A model generated the notes under the pieces. That model did no database searches. It worked only from the letters and a program-made list of their open reading frames with translations, and was not told the DNA's origin. From contig DALYLJ010000064.1 of NCBI GenBank assembly GCA_031976395.1, forward strand, positions 1 through 16,296: 16,296 nucleotides of DNA, written 5' to 3'. This document shows, piece by piece, positions 8,801-14,365 of this stretch (its first letter is position 1; each line of letters opens with the position of its first letter). A program made the position numbers and the translations under genes. Source of the DNA: UBA11164 sp002420085. Lineage in GTDB: Bacteria > Pseudomonadota > Gammaproteobacteria > Xanthomonadales > Xanthomonadaceae.

Positions 8801-9466
8801 CAGCCGCTCGATCACCCAGAACAGCTTGCGGAATCCGTCGTCCACCGCCAGCAGGCGGCCCTCGGCAGCCCGCTCGGCCAGTTGCTCGGCAGCCACGCTG
8901 CGCTGGTCCGGCTGGGCCAGCATGGACAAGGCTTCACCGATCGCACCGGCAACCGCACTCAGACGCTTCTGACGCACCACCAGCGGCAGGCTGACCACCC
9001 CCTCCTGCACGTGCGAGGGCAGCGGCCGGCTCACATCCGGTGCAAACAGCGTGCTCTCGGCCAAGCCGACATCCCCGCGCACCTGGCGCAGGTCGTTGAT
9101 CAGCGGCAGCAAGACCAGGGGAATGTCGCGGAAGCCGGACTGGATGCGTTCCAGATAATCGGGCAACTGGACGATGCCGCGCATCAGCACGGCGAAGGCT
9201 TCGTCGCGATCGCCGATCGAACCGTCGATCAGGGCTTCGGCCAGCCGTTCCATTTCCGCTGCAACCATCGCCGCGCCGCGCAGTTCGAGCATGCGCAACG
9301 AGCCCTGCACCTGATGCAGGTGGCTGGCGCAATAGCGCATCGCGCTGTCGTCGGCCTGATTCTCGAAGTAGTCTTCGAGCGAGCGTCGGGCGAGCCGCAT
9401 GATCTCGTCAAGCTCGGGCTTGACCCAGGCCAGCGGGGTGAATCCGATGTCGTGATGAAGCCGCAT
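2831..9466 (-). CDS. chpA: ChpA, multidomain CheA-type histidine kinase of the Pil-Chp system
   Basis: A hybrid kinase of 2211 residues from the ATG at 9466-9464 (GAGAG 7 bases upstream). A GTG at 9508 would add 14 residues but has no ribosome site. P. aeruginosa ChpA has 2472. Visible modules: an N-terminal FimL/HPt-like domain with His51 (LHQVQGS); two related modules lacking the His (Val356 in VVTLAG, Gly486 in LLGEVSG); canonical HPt with His812 (FHTLKGSG); HPt with His991 in HTINGA, where the usual Lys is Asn; canonical HPt with His1479 (HTLKGGA); a dimerisation/coiled-coil part (~1590-1720); an ATPase domain with N box (HMLRNAIAHG, Asn1798) and G boxes (ADDGRGL, GRGVGMDVV); a CheW-like domain; and a C-terminal receiver with Asp2137 (LLDVEMP). 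Long Ala/Pro/Glu linkers separate the HPt modules. It should autophosphorylate, signal to PilG and PilH, and sit at the PilJ-PilI array at the cell pole. Stop overlaps the chpB start. Confidence 0.97.
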   Translation of the reverse strand: MRLHHDIGFTPLAWVKPELDEIMRLARRSLEDYFENQADDSAMRYCASHLHQVQGSLRMLELRGAAMVAAEMERLAEALIDGSIGDRDEAFAVLMRGIVQLPDYLERIQSGFRDIPLVLLPLINDLRQVRGDVGLAESTLFAPDVSRPLPSHVQEGVVSLPLVVRQKRLSAVAGAIGEALSMLAQPDQRSVAAEQLAERAAEGRLLAVDDGFRKLFWVIERLARAISAGVIDPSSAIIEALAEVERPIVSLGLVDHELQRPEPPFEAVQHLLYHVAHAPRGDAGLDEVRRCFELDAYLPEEREIEHARSSLGGHNKALLGTVTGAIKEDLLRVKDALDLHMRNVGAPIDALGSHVVTLAGIADTLNMLDLAVPRRVVLEQKSLLEALVEGRRPVEESDLLDIAGALLYVESSLDDQVMRLGGGSADAETAPDVEGTPIPASEARQVLDTLVREALTNFAQARQCFVAFIETGWDWSQLADVPHLLGEVSGALRILQIEQAPTYLDALAQLTRVQLIERHRIPESAELDALADALSSLEYFLEALSERRGGRDRILETARDSLAVLGIHDGQVDFDDQTATTGLDHATSDADAAVETDGDALGSALPSTPESVLPPELDPLAPVPATGATVETTPADPIADAIEAMDDLPDRVASVVEVAIETTVETTVEAAVEATIEAADEYPGGGPIVEPPATAVAEPESQVDTRVESVAEPVAESVAESVAAPVVEPSDAPVAPAPTAPVAAPAPVAAPAAPARPATGFQVVNEDIDDEIREVFLEEVEEEVQSFEGLFAQWRNSPDDMGQLRPIRRIFHTLKGSGRLVGALTLGEFAWKIENALNRVLEGKRPASAAVVAMLDAAQSRLRTLQSMLAGAAVDPESIRALEVVADRIAEGEDAFLPEPQDVPLSAETVSEQDSGITEAEPVAIEREAGAVDAITLEVPEEEGVPVEIDPVLQEILVAEISGHLDTLRDWHEAASRQPLAATDALLRAVHTINGACAMAEVPLVTELTVPLEGCVRRLLARREPVAGDGLALLGEALTALEDSAARLVWARPRLVGFGDLPQRLEAFRDSLPEAAMPIPGAFDNEIADLVTEEISAEAPAAEAPAIVEPAVDERAAHEQAVHEQAGAESAQPEPPLLAEPESDAIFAALPGDLDDLTDAAPTDFDLEAEAHTPRDADDESWRPITADDSRETATMPTPPEGVEGESLAGDWNLEIEPAEIDPQTIAPLDLGGSTEPGSEPATDTASEDDLILAGDGIDLLDPAAMAEFDRLIRTFADTESEQAPGEAEFSPSGSLAWESTEAFGEVELEPFDVNDPAALAGLEHADRAESEPASDPLIPVTESDGIYSPDELAELDALFAAEADPDGHAAAVSVDAERADAERAEAERAEAERAEAERAEADVAVSPDHPMVEPSRSLVAAEDEADLPLDTGDLDLDLVDIFVEESRDILDSADTLVAKLRDAPGEREPIVGLQRDLHTLKGGARMAGIFAIGELGHIMESLLEAVAEGRRELNREGVRLLEAGLDRLHQMSDRIAARRAVSLPVDLVARFEAMVRGEAVSLPEEPTAVAQPATRPVPAALSQPIAAEDLPADDETPGIRAPQEQVRIRADLLDRLVNYAGEVAIYRSRLEQQLGGFRSNLNEFEQTNIRLREQLRKLDIETEAQIMARYQREPESVDQAFDPLEMDRFSTLQQLSRALAESAADLSSLQTTLEDLTRQYEALLLQQSRVSTDLQEGLMRTRMVPFEAVVPRMRRVLRQAAGELGKQVQLRVEGAQGEMDRNVLDRMTAPLEHMLRNAIAHGLETPEQRARSGKPEEGTVTIAIRREGSEVVIMVADDGRGLNADAIRRKAIERGLLGADAEVSRSELFAFILQTGFSTAAEVSRLAGRGVGMDVVHSEIRQLGGALQIDSEPGRGTRFTIRLPFSMAVTQAVFVRIGEIIHAVPIASVRGVGRISREALTEQLDKGDATYRYAGETYPIHDLGLLLGHGPARASESLQIPLLLVGSGDLRAAVLVDQVVGNREIVVKPVGPQVGSIPGVFGATIMGDGSVVIILDVVPLVRRVVGHAEIPVPVEAESEAVVRSVPLVMVVDDSITMRKVTGRVLERNNFEVVAAKDGIDAIEKMAERVPDLMLLDVEMPRMDGYELAVHMRADSRLRDVPIIMITSRTGEKHRQRALEVGVNDYLGKPYQEAELIKRVGELLQVSQTDG
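5261..5335 (-). repeat. Five tandem 15-bp repeats in chpA (AERAE repeats)
   Basis: Units of GGCTTCGGCCCGTTC (plus strand) lie at 5261, 5276 and 5291, with variants at 5306 (...GGCACGCTC) and 5321 (GGCATCGGCACGCTC); a decayed partial unit follows. They encode repeated Ala-Glu-Arg-Ala-Glu pentapeptides, a highly charged helical segment in the linker just before the HPt domain with His1479. The length keeps the frame, so unit gain or loss would change only linker length. Confidence 0.95.
6088..6132 (-). repeat. Three 15-bp tandem repeats in chpA linker (HEQA repeats)
   Basis: CAGCCTGCTCGTGAA at 6088, CAGCCTGCTCGTGAG at 6103 and the diverged CAGCACGCTCGTCAA at 6118. On the minus strand they encode Ala-His-Glu-Gln-type repeats in the acidic linker after the HPt domain with His991. 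Confidence 0.85.
7211..7246 (-). repeat. Two perfect 18-bp tandem repeats in chpA linker
   Basis: AGCCGGTGCCGCAACGGG occurs twice back to back, at 7211-7228 and 7229-7246. On the minus strand this gives repeated Ala-Pro-Val-Ala-Ala-Pro in the Pro/Ala-rich hinge just before the HPt domain with His812. Confidence 0.93.
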
Positions 9467-9473
9467 TCCGGCG

Positions 9474-9478
9474 CTCTC
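9474..9478 (-). promoter_or_regulatory. Ribosome binding site deciding the chpA start
   Basis: GAGAG on the minus strand lies 7 bases before the ATG at 9466-9464. The alternative GTG at 9508 has no purine-rich tract before it, so the ATG is preferred. Confidence 0.4.
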
Positions 9479-9553
9479 AAGCTCGATGTACGACGTGCCG
9501 CGAGGCACAGCGGGTGATGGCTTCGATCCAGCGGAACCGAGCCGTCACTGCGA

Positions 9554-11590
9554 TCATCCGGGGAGTTTGAAGCCGTCGACCGAGCGTCGCAGGTCGGCGG
9601 CCAACTGGGCCAGGTTGCCGATCGATTCGGCAGTCTGGCTGGCACCCTGGGATGTCTGACTGGTGATCTCCTCGATGACCGTCATGGTCGAAGTGATCGA
9701 GGTCGCCGCACCGGACTGCTGGCGGGCTGCCTCGGAGATGCTCTGAATCAAGCCTGCCAAGTCGTTCGACACCTTTTCGATCTCGATCAGGGCCAGACCG
9801 GCGTCCTCGGCGAGGCGGGCACCGCTGACCACCTCAGCGGTCGTCTGCTCCATCGAACTGACCGCTTCGTTGGTATCGGACTGAATGGTCTGGACCAGCA
9901 TTTCGATTCGCTTGGTGGCGTTGGAGGAGCGTTCCGCGAGTCGCTGCACTTCGTCCGCCACGACCGCGAATCCACGGCCGGCCTCACCTGCCGATGCCGC
10001 CTGAATGGCGGCGTTCAGCGCCAGAATGTTGGTCTGTTCGGCAATGTCGCTGATCAGTTCGACGATCGAGCCGATTTCCTGCGAGCTTTCACCCAGCCGC
10101 TTGATTCGCTTCGAGGTTTCCTGGATCTGGTCGCGAATCGAGTCCATGCCGTCGATGGTCTGACGGACCACCTCGGCGCCGTTGGCGGCGATTCGCACCG
10201 AACGCTGCGCCACCTCGGCCGATTCGGCGGAATTCTTCGAGACCTGCAGAATGCTGTTGGCGATGTCGGTGATCTGGTTGGATGCCGAGTTGATCTGCTG
10301 CGCCTGATGTTCGGCCGCCTCGGCCAGTTGCATGGCGGTCGCCTGGGTTTCCTGGGCGGCGGCTGCGACCTGCACCGAGGTCTCGGTGATGGTTCCGACC
10401 AGTCGTCGCAACTCATCGACCGTGTAGTTGATCGAGTCCGAGATTGCCCCGGTGATGTCCTCGGTAACGGTCGCCTTCACGGTCAGGTCGCCTTCCGCGA
10501 GCGACCCCATTTCGTCCAGCAAGCGCAGAATCGCCTCCTGGTTGCGCTGGTTGTCTTCCTGGGTCTTGCGGAATCGGCGGGTCTGATCGCGGAACAGCGA
10601 CACCACCAAGCCGAACAGCGAGACCAGGGCGGTACCGCCGACGATGATCGCCACCAGCAGACTGGGGAACAGACGGGTCTCAGGCAGGGCGCCGAACGCG
10701 GCGTTGAGTTCCCGCGCGCGGGTGAGCAGCATTTCCGAATCCTGGAAGATCAGGCTGGCCGCTTCCTTCACCTCGAACAGGTCGGCCGAGGCTTCCAGCA
10801 TCATCGCCACATTGGGCTGCATCTGGCTGAACTGGGTACGGGCGTCGTCGAGCACCGGTCCGGCCTCGGCGGCACCGACCCGGCGAATGTTCATGGCATC
10901 GTTGCCTTCGGCCAAGCCATCCAGCACCTGCCCGAATCGGGCGCTGTCGCGCGACAGGCGGTCAGCGGCCGAGACCGCGCTGGCGCCACCCTGAAGGATC
11001 TGGGTGACGTAGCGGATCATGCGGTCGGCCAGGACGAGTTGCTGGGCGCCGATGTAGATCTGCGAACTGGCGGCACCGGAGATCGACATCGCCCGGACCA
11101 CTTCGTCCATCTTGGCCTGAAGCACCGGAATCGCACTGGAGAATTCGGTCGCGGTATCGGACAGATTGAGAACCAGTTCCTCACGATCGAGGATTCGACC
11201 GACGTTGTCGTCGATCGGAACCCAAGTCTGGTTGAGGCGGGACAGTGGTTCGGCAACACCCGGTGTCTGAGCGTAGGACGGCAGGCCAGTGGCGGCATCG
11301 CCTTCCTTGAGGCTGGTCAGAATGGCGGTCGCCCGCTCGCGGGTCTGGCGAAGACCGGCGAATGCCTCGAAGCCACCGGCTGCCGCTTCCGCCGAGAACT
11401 TGGCGACCTGCTGGGACAGCACCTGAAGCTCGGCGATGAGATCGCGCGCCTGGCTTTCCTCGGTATTGCGCTGACCGGTCAGGTAGAAGTTGAGACCGAA
11501 CAGCAGCAACGCCAGAGACAGCGCAGCAGCCCAGAAGTTGATGCCGGATCGCCCTTCGGGATCCCTGATGCCGCCCTTGACCGTGCTCAT
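9554..11590 (-). CDS. pilJ: PilJ, methyl-accepting chemotaxis-type receptor for type IV pili
   Basis: A 678-residue inner-membrane receptor. Residues ~17-38 form the first membrane helix, ~39-306 the periplasmic PilJ-type helical sensor, and ~308-331 the second helix (SLLVAIIVGGTALVSLFGL). A HAMP region and a long cytoplasmic coiled coil follow. The conserved hairpin tip contains TNILALNAAIQAASAGEAGR and FAVVADEVQRLAERS, with Glu536 in the tip, which is the contact site for CheW-like proteins and the kinase. There is no C-terminal NWETF-type pentapeptide tether. Start is ATG at 11590-11588 with GAGGAA about 9 bases upstream. In Pseudomonas this family senses pilus or surface contact and controls ChpA; the same role is inferred here. 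It lies 40 bases after pilI. The pilK methyltransferase gene usually found after pilJ is absent. Confidence 0.96.
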   Translation of the reverse strand: MSTVKGGIRDPEGRSGINFWAAALSLALLLFGLNFYLTGQRNTEESQARDLIAELQVLSQQVAKFSAEAAAGGFEAFAGLRQTRERATAILTSLKEGDAATGLPSYAQTPGVAEPLSRLNQTWVPIDDNVGRILDREELVLNLSDTATEFSSAIPVLQAKMDEVVRAMSISGAASSQIYIGAQQLVLADRMIRYVTQILQGGASAVSAADRLSRDSARFGQVLDGLAEGNDAMNIRRVGAAEAGPVLDDARTQFSQMQPNVAMMLEASADLFEVKEAASLIFQDSEMLLTRARELNAAFGALPETRLFPSLLVAIIVGGTALVSLFGLVVSLFRDQTRRFRKTQEDNQRNQEAILRLLDEMGSLAEGDLTVKATVTEDITGAISDSINYTVDELRRLVGTITETSVQVAAAAQETQATAMQLAEAAEHQAQQINSASNQITDIANSILQVSKNSAESAEVAQRSVRIAANGAEVVRQTIDGMDSIRDQIQETSKRIKRLGESSQEIGSIVELISDIAEQTNILALNAAIQAASAGEAGRGFAVVADEVQRLAERSSNATKRIEMLVQTIQSDTNEAVSSMEQTTAEVVSGARLAEDAGLALIEIEKVSNDLAGLIQSISEAARQQSGAATSITSTMTVIEEITSQTSQGASQTAESIGNLAQLAADLRRSVDGFKLPG

Positions 11591-11630
11591 CTTTCAAACT
11601 TCCTCATCTGTGATGACCGACCGACCGGCA

Positions 11631-12215
11631 CTAGTGCGCCGCCTGCCTGAACTCGGGGGTGCGCGTCAACCGCGCGAGATCGAAAACGCTCCAATCGTGC
11701 CCGCCCACCTGATAGCTCCGGGCGACGAACCCGGTCAGACGCGGATACCGCTCCTGTTCCGTCGGCGCATCAATGCGCTCATCCTCTACGAAGCCACGCT
11801 GGCCGAAGAATTCATCGACCAGCACCGCAACATTGCCACCCTGCTGACGGATCAACAACATTCGCTGGCCGTCGAAGACCAGACTGCGCTCACCCAGCAG
11901 GAATCGCCGCAGATCGACCACCGGCACCAGATTGCCGCGTACATTGGCGATGCCCAGCATCCAGTCGTCGGCGCCGGGCACCGGGGTGATCGCTGGAACC
12001 GTGAGAATTTCCAGGATGTCGGAGAAGTCCGACACCAGCCGGAAACCGCCGATCCGATAGGCAACCCCGCGATAGTGACCCTCGGCCTGGACCAGATCGG
12101 GGCGACCCGGCCGGTGCGCCAGACTGAGCCGCTCGAATTCGAGCAGGGTCGCGAACGGTCCCGTGATGGCGGGAACCGATTCCGGCGCAGCCAGGTCTGC
12201 CGCGATCATGGCCAC
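11631..12215 (-). CDS. pilI: PilI, CheW-like coupling protein
   Basis: A 194-residue CheW-domain protein linking PilJ to ChpA. The CheW fold is clear: GVAYRIGGFRLVSDFSDILEI, then WMLGIANVRGNLVPVVDLRR (around residues 85-104), LLIRQQGGNVAVLVDEFFG and a closing DWSVFDLARL. About 40 extra residues precede the fold. The start chosen is GTG at 12215-12213, 5 bases after a GAGG that begins inside the pilH stop codon; an ATG two codons later (12209-12207) is an equally acceptable start. Only 7 bases separate it from pilH, indicating one transcript and coupled translation. Position between pilH and pilJ is that of PilI in Pseudomonas. Confidence 0.93.
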   Translation of the reverse strand: MAMIAADLAAPESVPAITGPFATLLEFERLSLAHRPGRPDLVQAEGHYRGVAYRIGGFRLVSDFSDILEILTVPAITPVPGADDWMLGIANVRGNLVPVVDLRRFLLGERSLVFDGQRMLLIRQQGGNVAVLVDEFFGQRGFVEDERIDAPTEQERYPRLTGFVARSYQVGGHDWSVFDLARLTRTPEFRQAAH

Positions 12216-12222
12216 ATTCGCC

Positions 12223-12591
12223 TCAGACCTGGCCGATCAGGGTCTGGATGCGGTTGATGAGATCCTTCTCTTCCGGTGGCTTGACCACGTAGTCCTTGGC
12301 ACCCTGGCGCATGCCCCAGACCTTGTCGGTCTCCATGCCCTTGGTGCTGACGATGATGACCGGGATATGGCTGGTGTCGGGATCGCGCGACAGCGCGCGC
12401 GTCGCCTGAAAGCCATTCATGCCCGGCAGAATGATGTCCATCATCACCAGGTCGGGCTTGACCTGCTTGGCGAGTTCGAGGCCGTCCTCGGCAGTGCCGG
12501 CAACGCTGACCTGATAGCCGTTGCGCTCCAGCATGGTGGTGAACACCCGGGTATCGGTCGGCGAGTCTTCAATCAAAAGTATGTGAGCCAT
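12223..12591 (-). CDS. pilH: PilH, CheY-like response regulator
   Basis: A single-domain receiver of 122 residues. Acidic pocket Glu8/Asp9 (LLIEDS), phospho-acceptor Asp52 (MMDIILPGMNGFQATR), Ser82/Thr83 and Lys104 (VKPPEE) are in place. The stretch ETDKVWGMRQGAKDY is characteristic of PilH rather than PilG. In Pseudomonas PilH is linked to pilus retraction, or acts as a phosphate sink balancing PilG. Start ATG at 12591-12589 has AAGGA about 6 bases upstream, overlapping the TGA stop of pilG (TGAAGGA), so translation of the two is probably coupled. Confidence 0.95.
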   Translation of the reverse strand: MAHILLIEDSPTDTRVFTTMLERNGYQVSVAGTAEDGLELAKQVKPDLVMMDIILPGMNGFQATRALSRDPDTSHIPVIIVSTKGMETDKVWGMRQGAKDYVVKPPEEKDLINRIQTLIGQV

Positions 12592-12601
12592 GGATTTTCC
12601 T

Positions 12602-13009
12602 TCAGCTCGCCGCCGGCAGGGCGACGTGTTTGCGAATCGCGGACAGAAGCTCGTCGCGCGTGAACGGTTTGGTCAGGTACTCCTGGGCGCCGACGATGCG
12701 GCCGCGTGCCTTGTCGAACAGGCCATCCTTCGAGGAGAGCATCAGCACCGGTACCGAACGGAATTCGCTGTTGCTCTTGATCAGGGCACAGGTCTGGTAG
12801 CCATCCAGGCGCGGCATCATGATGTCGACGAACACGATCTGCGGCTTCTGGTCGGCGATCTTGGCCAGCGCCTCGAAGCCGTCGGTCGCGGTCGCGACCT
12901 GACAGCCCTCGCGCGCCAGCAAGGTTTCTGCGGTGCGCCGAATGGTCTTGGAGTCATCGATGACCATGACCCTGAGACCCGCCAGGCTGCCGCTTTGGTT
13001 TGTTTCCAT
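12602..13009 (-). CDS. pilG: PilG, CheY-like response regulator
   Basis: First gene of the Pil-Chp operon. It encodes a 135-residue single receiver domain with Asp18/Asp19 (MVIDDSKTIRRTAE), phospho-acceptor Asp62 (FVDIMMPRLDGYQTC), Ser92/Ser93 and Lys114 (LTKPFTRDE). DSKTIRRTAE and PRLDGYQTCALIK are typical of PilG. In P. aeruginosa phosphorylated PilG promotes pilus extension and raises cAMP through the adenylate cyclase CyaB; a corresponding role is inferred here. Start ATG at 13009-13007 follows a near-perfect ribosome site. The gene stands first downstream of a predicted promoter and CRP-type site. Confidence 0.96.
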   Translation of the reverse strand: METNQSGSLAGLRVMVIDDSKTIRRTAETLLAREGCQVATATDGFEALAKIADQKPQIVFVDIMMPRLDGYQTCALIKSNSEFRSVPVLMLSSKDGLFDKARGRIVGAQEYLTKPFTRDELLSAIRKHVALPAAS

Positions 13010-13012
13010 CTG

Positions 13013-13020
13013 ACCTCCTA
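13013..13020 (-). promoter_or_regulatory. Near-perfect ribosome binding site of pilG
   Basis: TAGGAGGT on the minus strand, 3 bases before the pilG ATG. It is the strongest ribosome site in the window, fitting the first gene of the operon. Confidence 0.85.
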
Positions 13021-13161
13021 AATGGACCCTGCCCTGCGGGCCGACAGCACCGCAACAGCACGAATTACGAACGAATCCGTCCGCTCGAACCGCTCACCCT
13101 TACCCCCGATTTCGAGACTTGACTGATGACCAACCAAAACAGGCACTTCCCGGATAGTCAT

Positions 13162-13189
13162 ATCATCCAACTCGAAGCCAGTGTGTCAA
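13162..13189 (-). promoter_or_regulatory. Predicted sigma-70 promoter of the pilG operon
   Basis: A perfect -35 hexamer TTGACA (13189-13184, minus strand) is followed after 16 bases by GATGAT (13167-13162), 4 of 6 to the -10 consensus; spacers of 17 or 18 give overlapping weaker -10 options. Predicted transcription start is near 13153-13155, leaving a leader of about 145 nucleotides. A six-A tract near 13199-13204 (plus strand) lies just upstream of the -35 and could act as an UP-like element. Confidence 0.5.
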
Positions 13190-13205
13190 GATGGCCACAA
13201 AAAAC

Positions 13206-13221
13206 TGTTAAGCCCGTCACA
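13206..13221. promoter_or_regulatory. CRP/Vfr-family binding site upstream of pilG promoter
   Basis: The 16-mer TGTTAAGCCCGTCACA (plus strand), or TGTGA-CGGGCT-TAACA on the minus strand, matches 9 of the 10 defined positions of the CRP consensus TGTGA-N6-TCACA. Its centre is about 58-61 bases upstream of the predicted pilG transcription start, close to the class I activator position. The binding factor is inferred; it could be Vfr, CRP or Clp. Confidence 0.5.
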
Positions 13222-13404
13222 CTTGCTCGCACGGAACACGCCTGTGTGCGCCGACACCCGCCGTTCCCCGGAATCGACCCTCACCACCCGAGATCACCAC
13301 ACCATTTTCAGCGCATCCTCTGCTGCAACGGTGAGCGCGGCGTCCGAGCAACCTCGATCGGTTCGGGCTAGCATAGCGCAGGTCATCGCCAACAGTTGCT
13401 CGAC

Positions 13405-14358
13405 ATGCCGATTCGCTGCGCCATCGTGATGGATCCGATCGCGTCCATCAAACCGATCAAGGACACCAGTTTCGCCCTTCTGCTCGAAGCCCAGCGCCGG
13501 GCCTGCGAGCTGACCTACATCATCCCCGGCAGTCTCGGGCTCGACCAGGGCGATCCGGTCGCGCTGGCCGCGCCGATCGTCGTCCACGACACGCCACGTG
13601 ACTGGTTCCGACTCGGCGATGTGCAGCGCGTTGATCTGTCGACGTTCGACGTGATCCTGATGCGCCTGGATCCGCCGGTGGATGACAACTACATTCACGC
13701 CACCCAGATTCTGGAGATCGCGCAGCAGCGTGGCGCCCTGGTGGTCAACGATCCGCGTGGACTGCGCGACCTCAACGAGAAACTCGCCGCCCTGCTGTTC
13801 CCTGATCTGTGTCCGCCGACTCGGGTCAGCCGACGCGCCGATGCCCTGCGCGAGTTCGTCGAACTGCACGGTCTGTGCGTGCTCAAGCCGCTCGATGGCA
13901 TGGGTGGCCATTCGATCTTCCGCACCGCGCCAGATGATCCCAACCTGGCAGTGATCCTGGAAACCCTGACCGCTCGGGGCAGCCGAACGGCGATGGCACA
14001 GAAATTCCTGCCCCGCATCGTCGATGGCGACAAGCGCGTCCTGCTGATCGACGGCGAGCCGGTTCCCTATGCGCTGGCACGCATCCCGCAAGGCAGCGAC
14101 TTTCGTGGCAACCTGGCGGTCGGAGGTCGGGGCGAGGGTCGGCCGCTGACCGATGCCGAGCGTCGGATCGCCAGCGTGGTCGGGCCGGAGATGCGCCGTC
14201 GCGGCATGCTGCTGGTCGGTCTGGACGTGATCGGCGAGCACCTCACCGAAGTCAACGTCACCAGCCCGACCTGCGTGCGTGAACTGGATGCCCGGTTCGG
14301 GATCAACATTGCCGGTCTGTTGTTCGATGTCATCGAAACACGTCTCGCGCGGGCCTGA
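13405..14358 (+). CDS. gshB: Glutathione synthetase (ATP-grasp)
   Basis: A 317-residue cytoplasmic enzyme that joins gamma-glutamylcysteine and glycine using ATP, the second step of glutathione synthesis; the family is about 315 residues long. The N-terminal motif IVMDPIASIKPIKDTSFALL, then MRLDPPVDDNYIHAT, VVNDPRGLRDLNEKL, the ATP-grasp stretch KPLDGMGGHSIFR, FLPRIVDGDKRVLLIDGEPV, the glycine-rich GNLAVGGRGEGRPL and the metal/substrate-binding EVNVTSPTC are all present. The ATG at 13405 gives the usual MPI start; a TTG three codons earlier is less likely. There is no clear ribosome site. It is divergent from pilG and 7 bases ahead of the tonB3-like gene, the same arrangement as in P. aeruginosa. 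Confidence 0.97.
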   Translation: MPIRCAIVMDPIASIKPIKDTSFALLLEAQRRACELTYIIPGSLGLDQGDPVALAAPIVVHDTPRDWFRLGDVQRVDLSTFDVILMRLDPPVDDNYIHATQILEIAQQRGALVVNDPRGLRDLNEKLAALLFPDLCPPTRVSRRADALREFVELHGLCVLKPLDGMGGHSIFRTAPDDPNLAVILETLTARGSRTAMAQKFLPRIVDGDKRVLLIDGEPVPYALARIPQGSDFRGNLAVGGRGEGRPLTDAERRIASVVGPEMRRRGMLLVGLDVIGEHLTEVNVTSPTCVRELDARFGINIAGLLFDVIETRLARA

Positions 14359-14365
14359 TCCGACC

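Larger units (their letters stand above)
13010..13404. other. Divergent control region between pilG and gshB
   Basis: No coding sequence is supported in these 395 bases. Part of it (about 13120-13210) is clearly more A+T-rich than the surrounding genes, as expected for promoters. The minus-strand promoter for pilG and a CRP-type site are listed separately. For gshB, the only candidate is TAGCAT at 13369-13374 (4 of 6 to the -10 consensus) about 30 bases before the ATG, without a recognisable -35 element, so no plus-strand promoter is called. Confidence 0.7.

Noticed and set aside
5951..9517. A reading frame of about 1188 codons on the plus strand, antisense to chpA
   Set aside because: It mirrors chpA codon by codon in a high-GC gene, where the opposite strand often lacks stops. 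The product is rich in Arg, Gln, His and Gly with no recognisable domain, and the chpA frame shows clear family motifs throughout.
13119..13124. TTGACT as a plus-strand -35 element for gshB
   Set aside because: No -10-like hexamer follows at 15-19 bases, and it would lie about 280 bases upstream of gshB.
13182..13199. TGTG-N10-CACA dyad overlapping the pilG -35 element as a second CRP-type or repressor site
   Set aside because: The spacing between half-sites is two bases longer than in CRP-family sites, and there is no other support.
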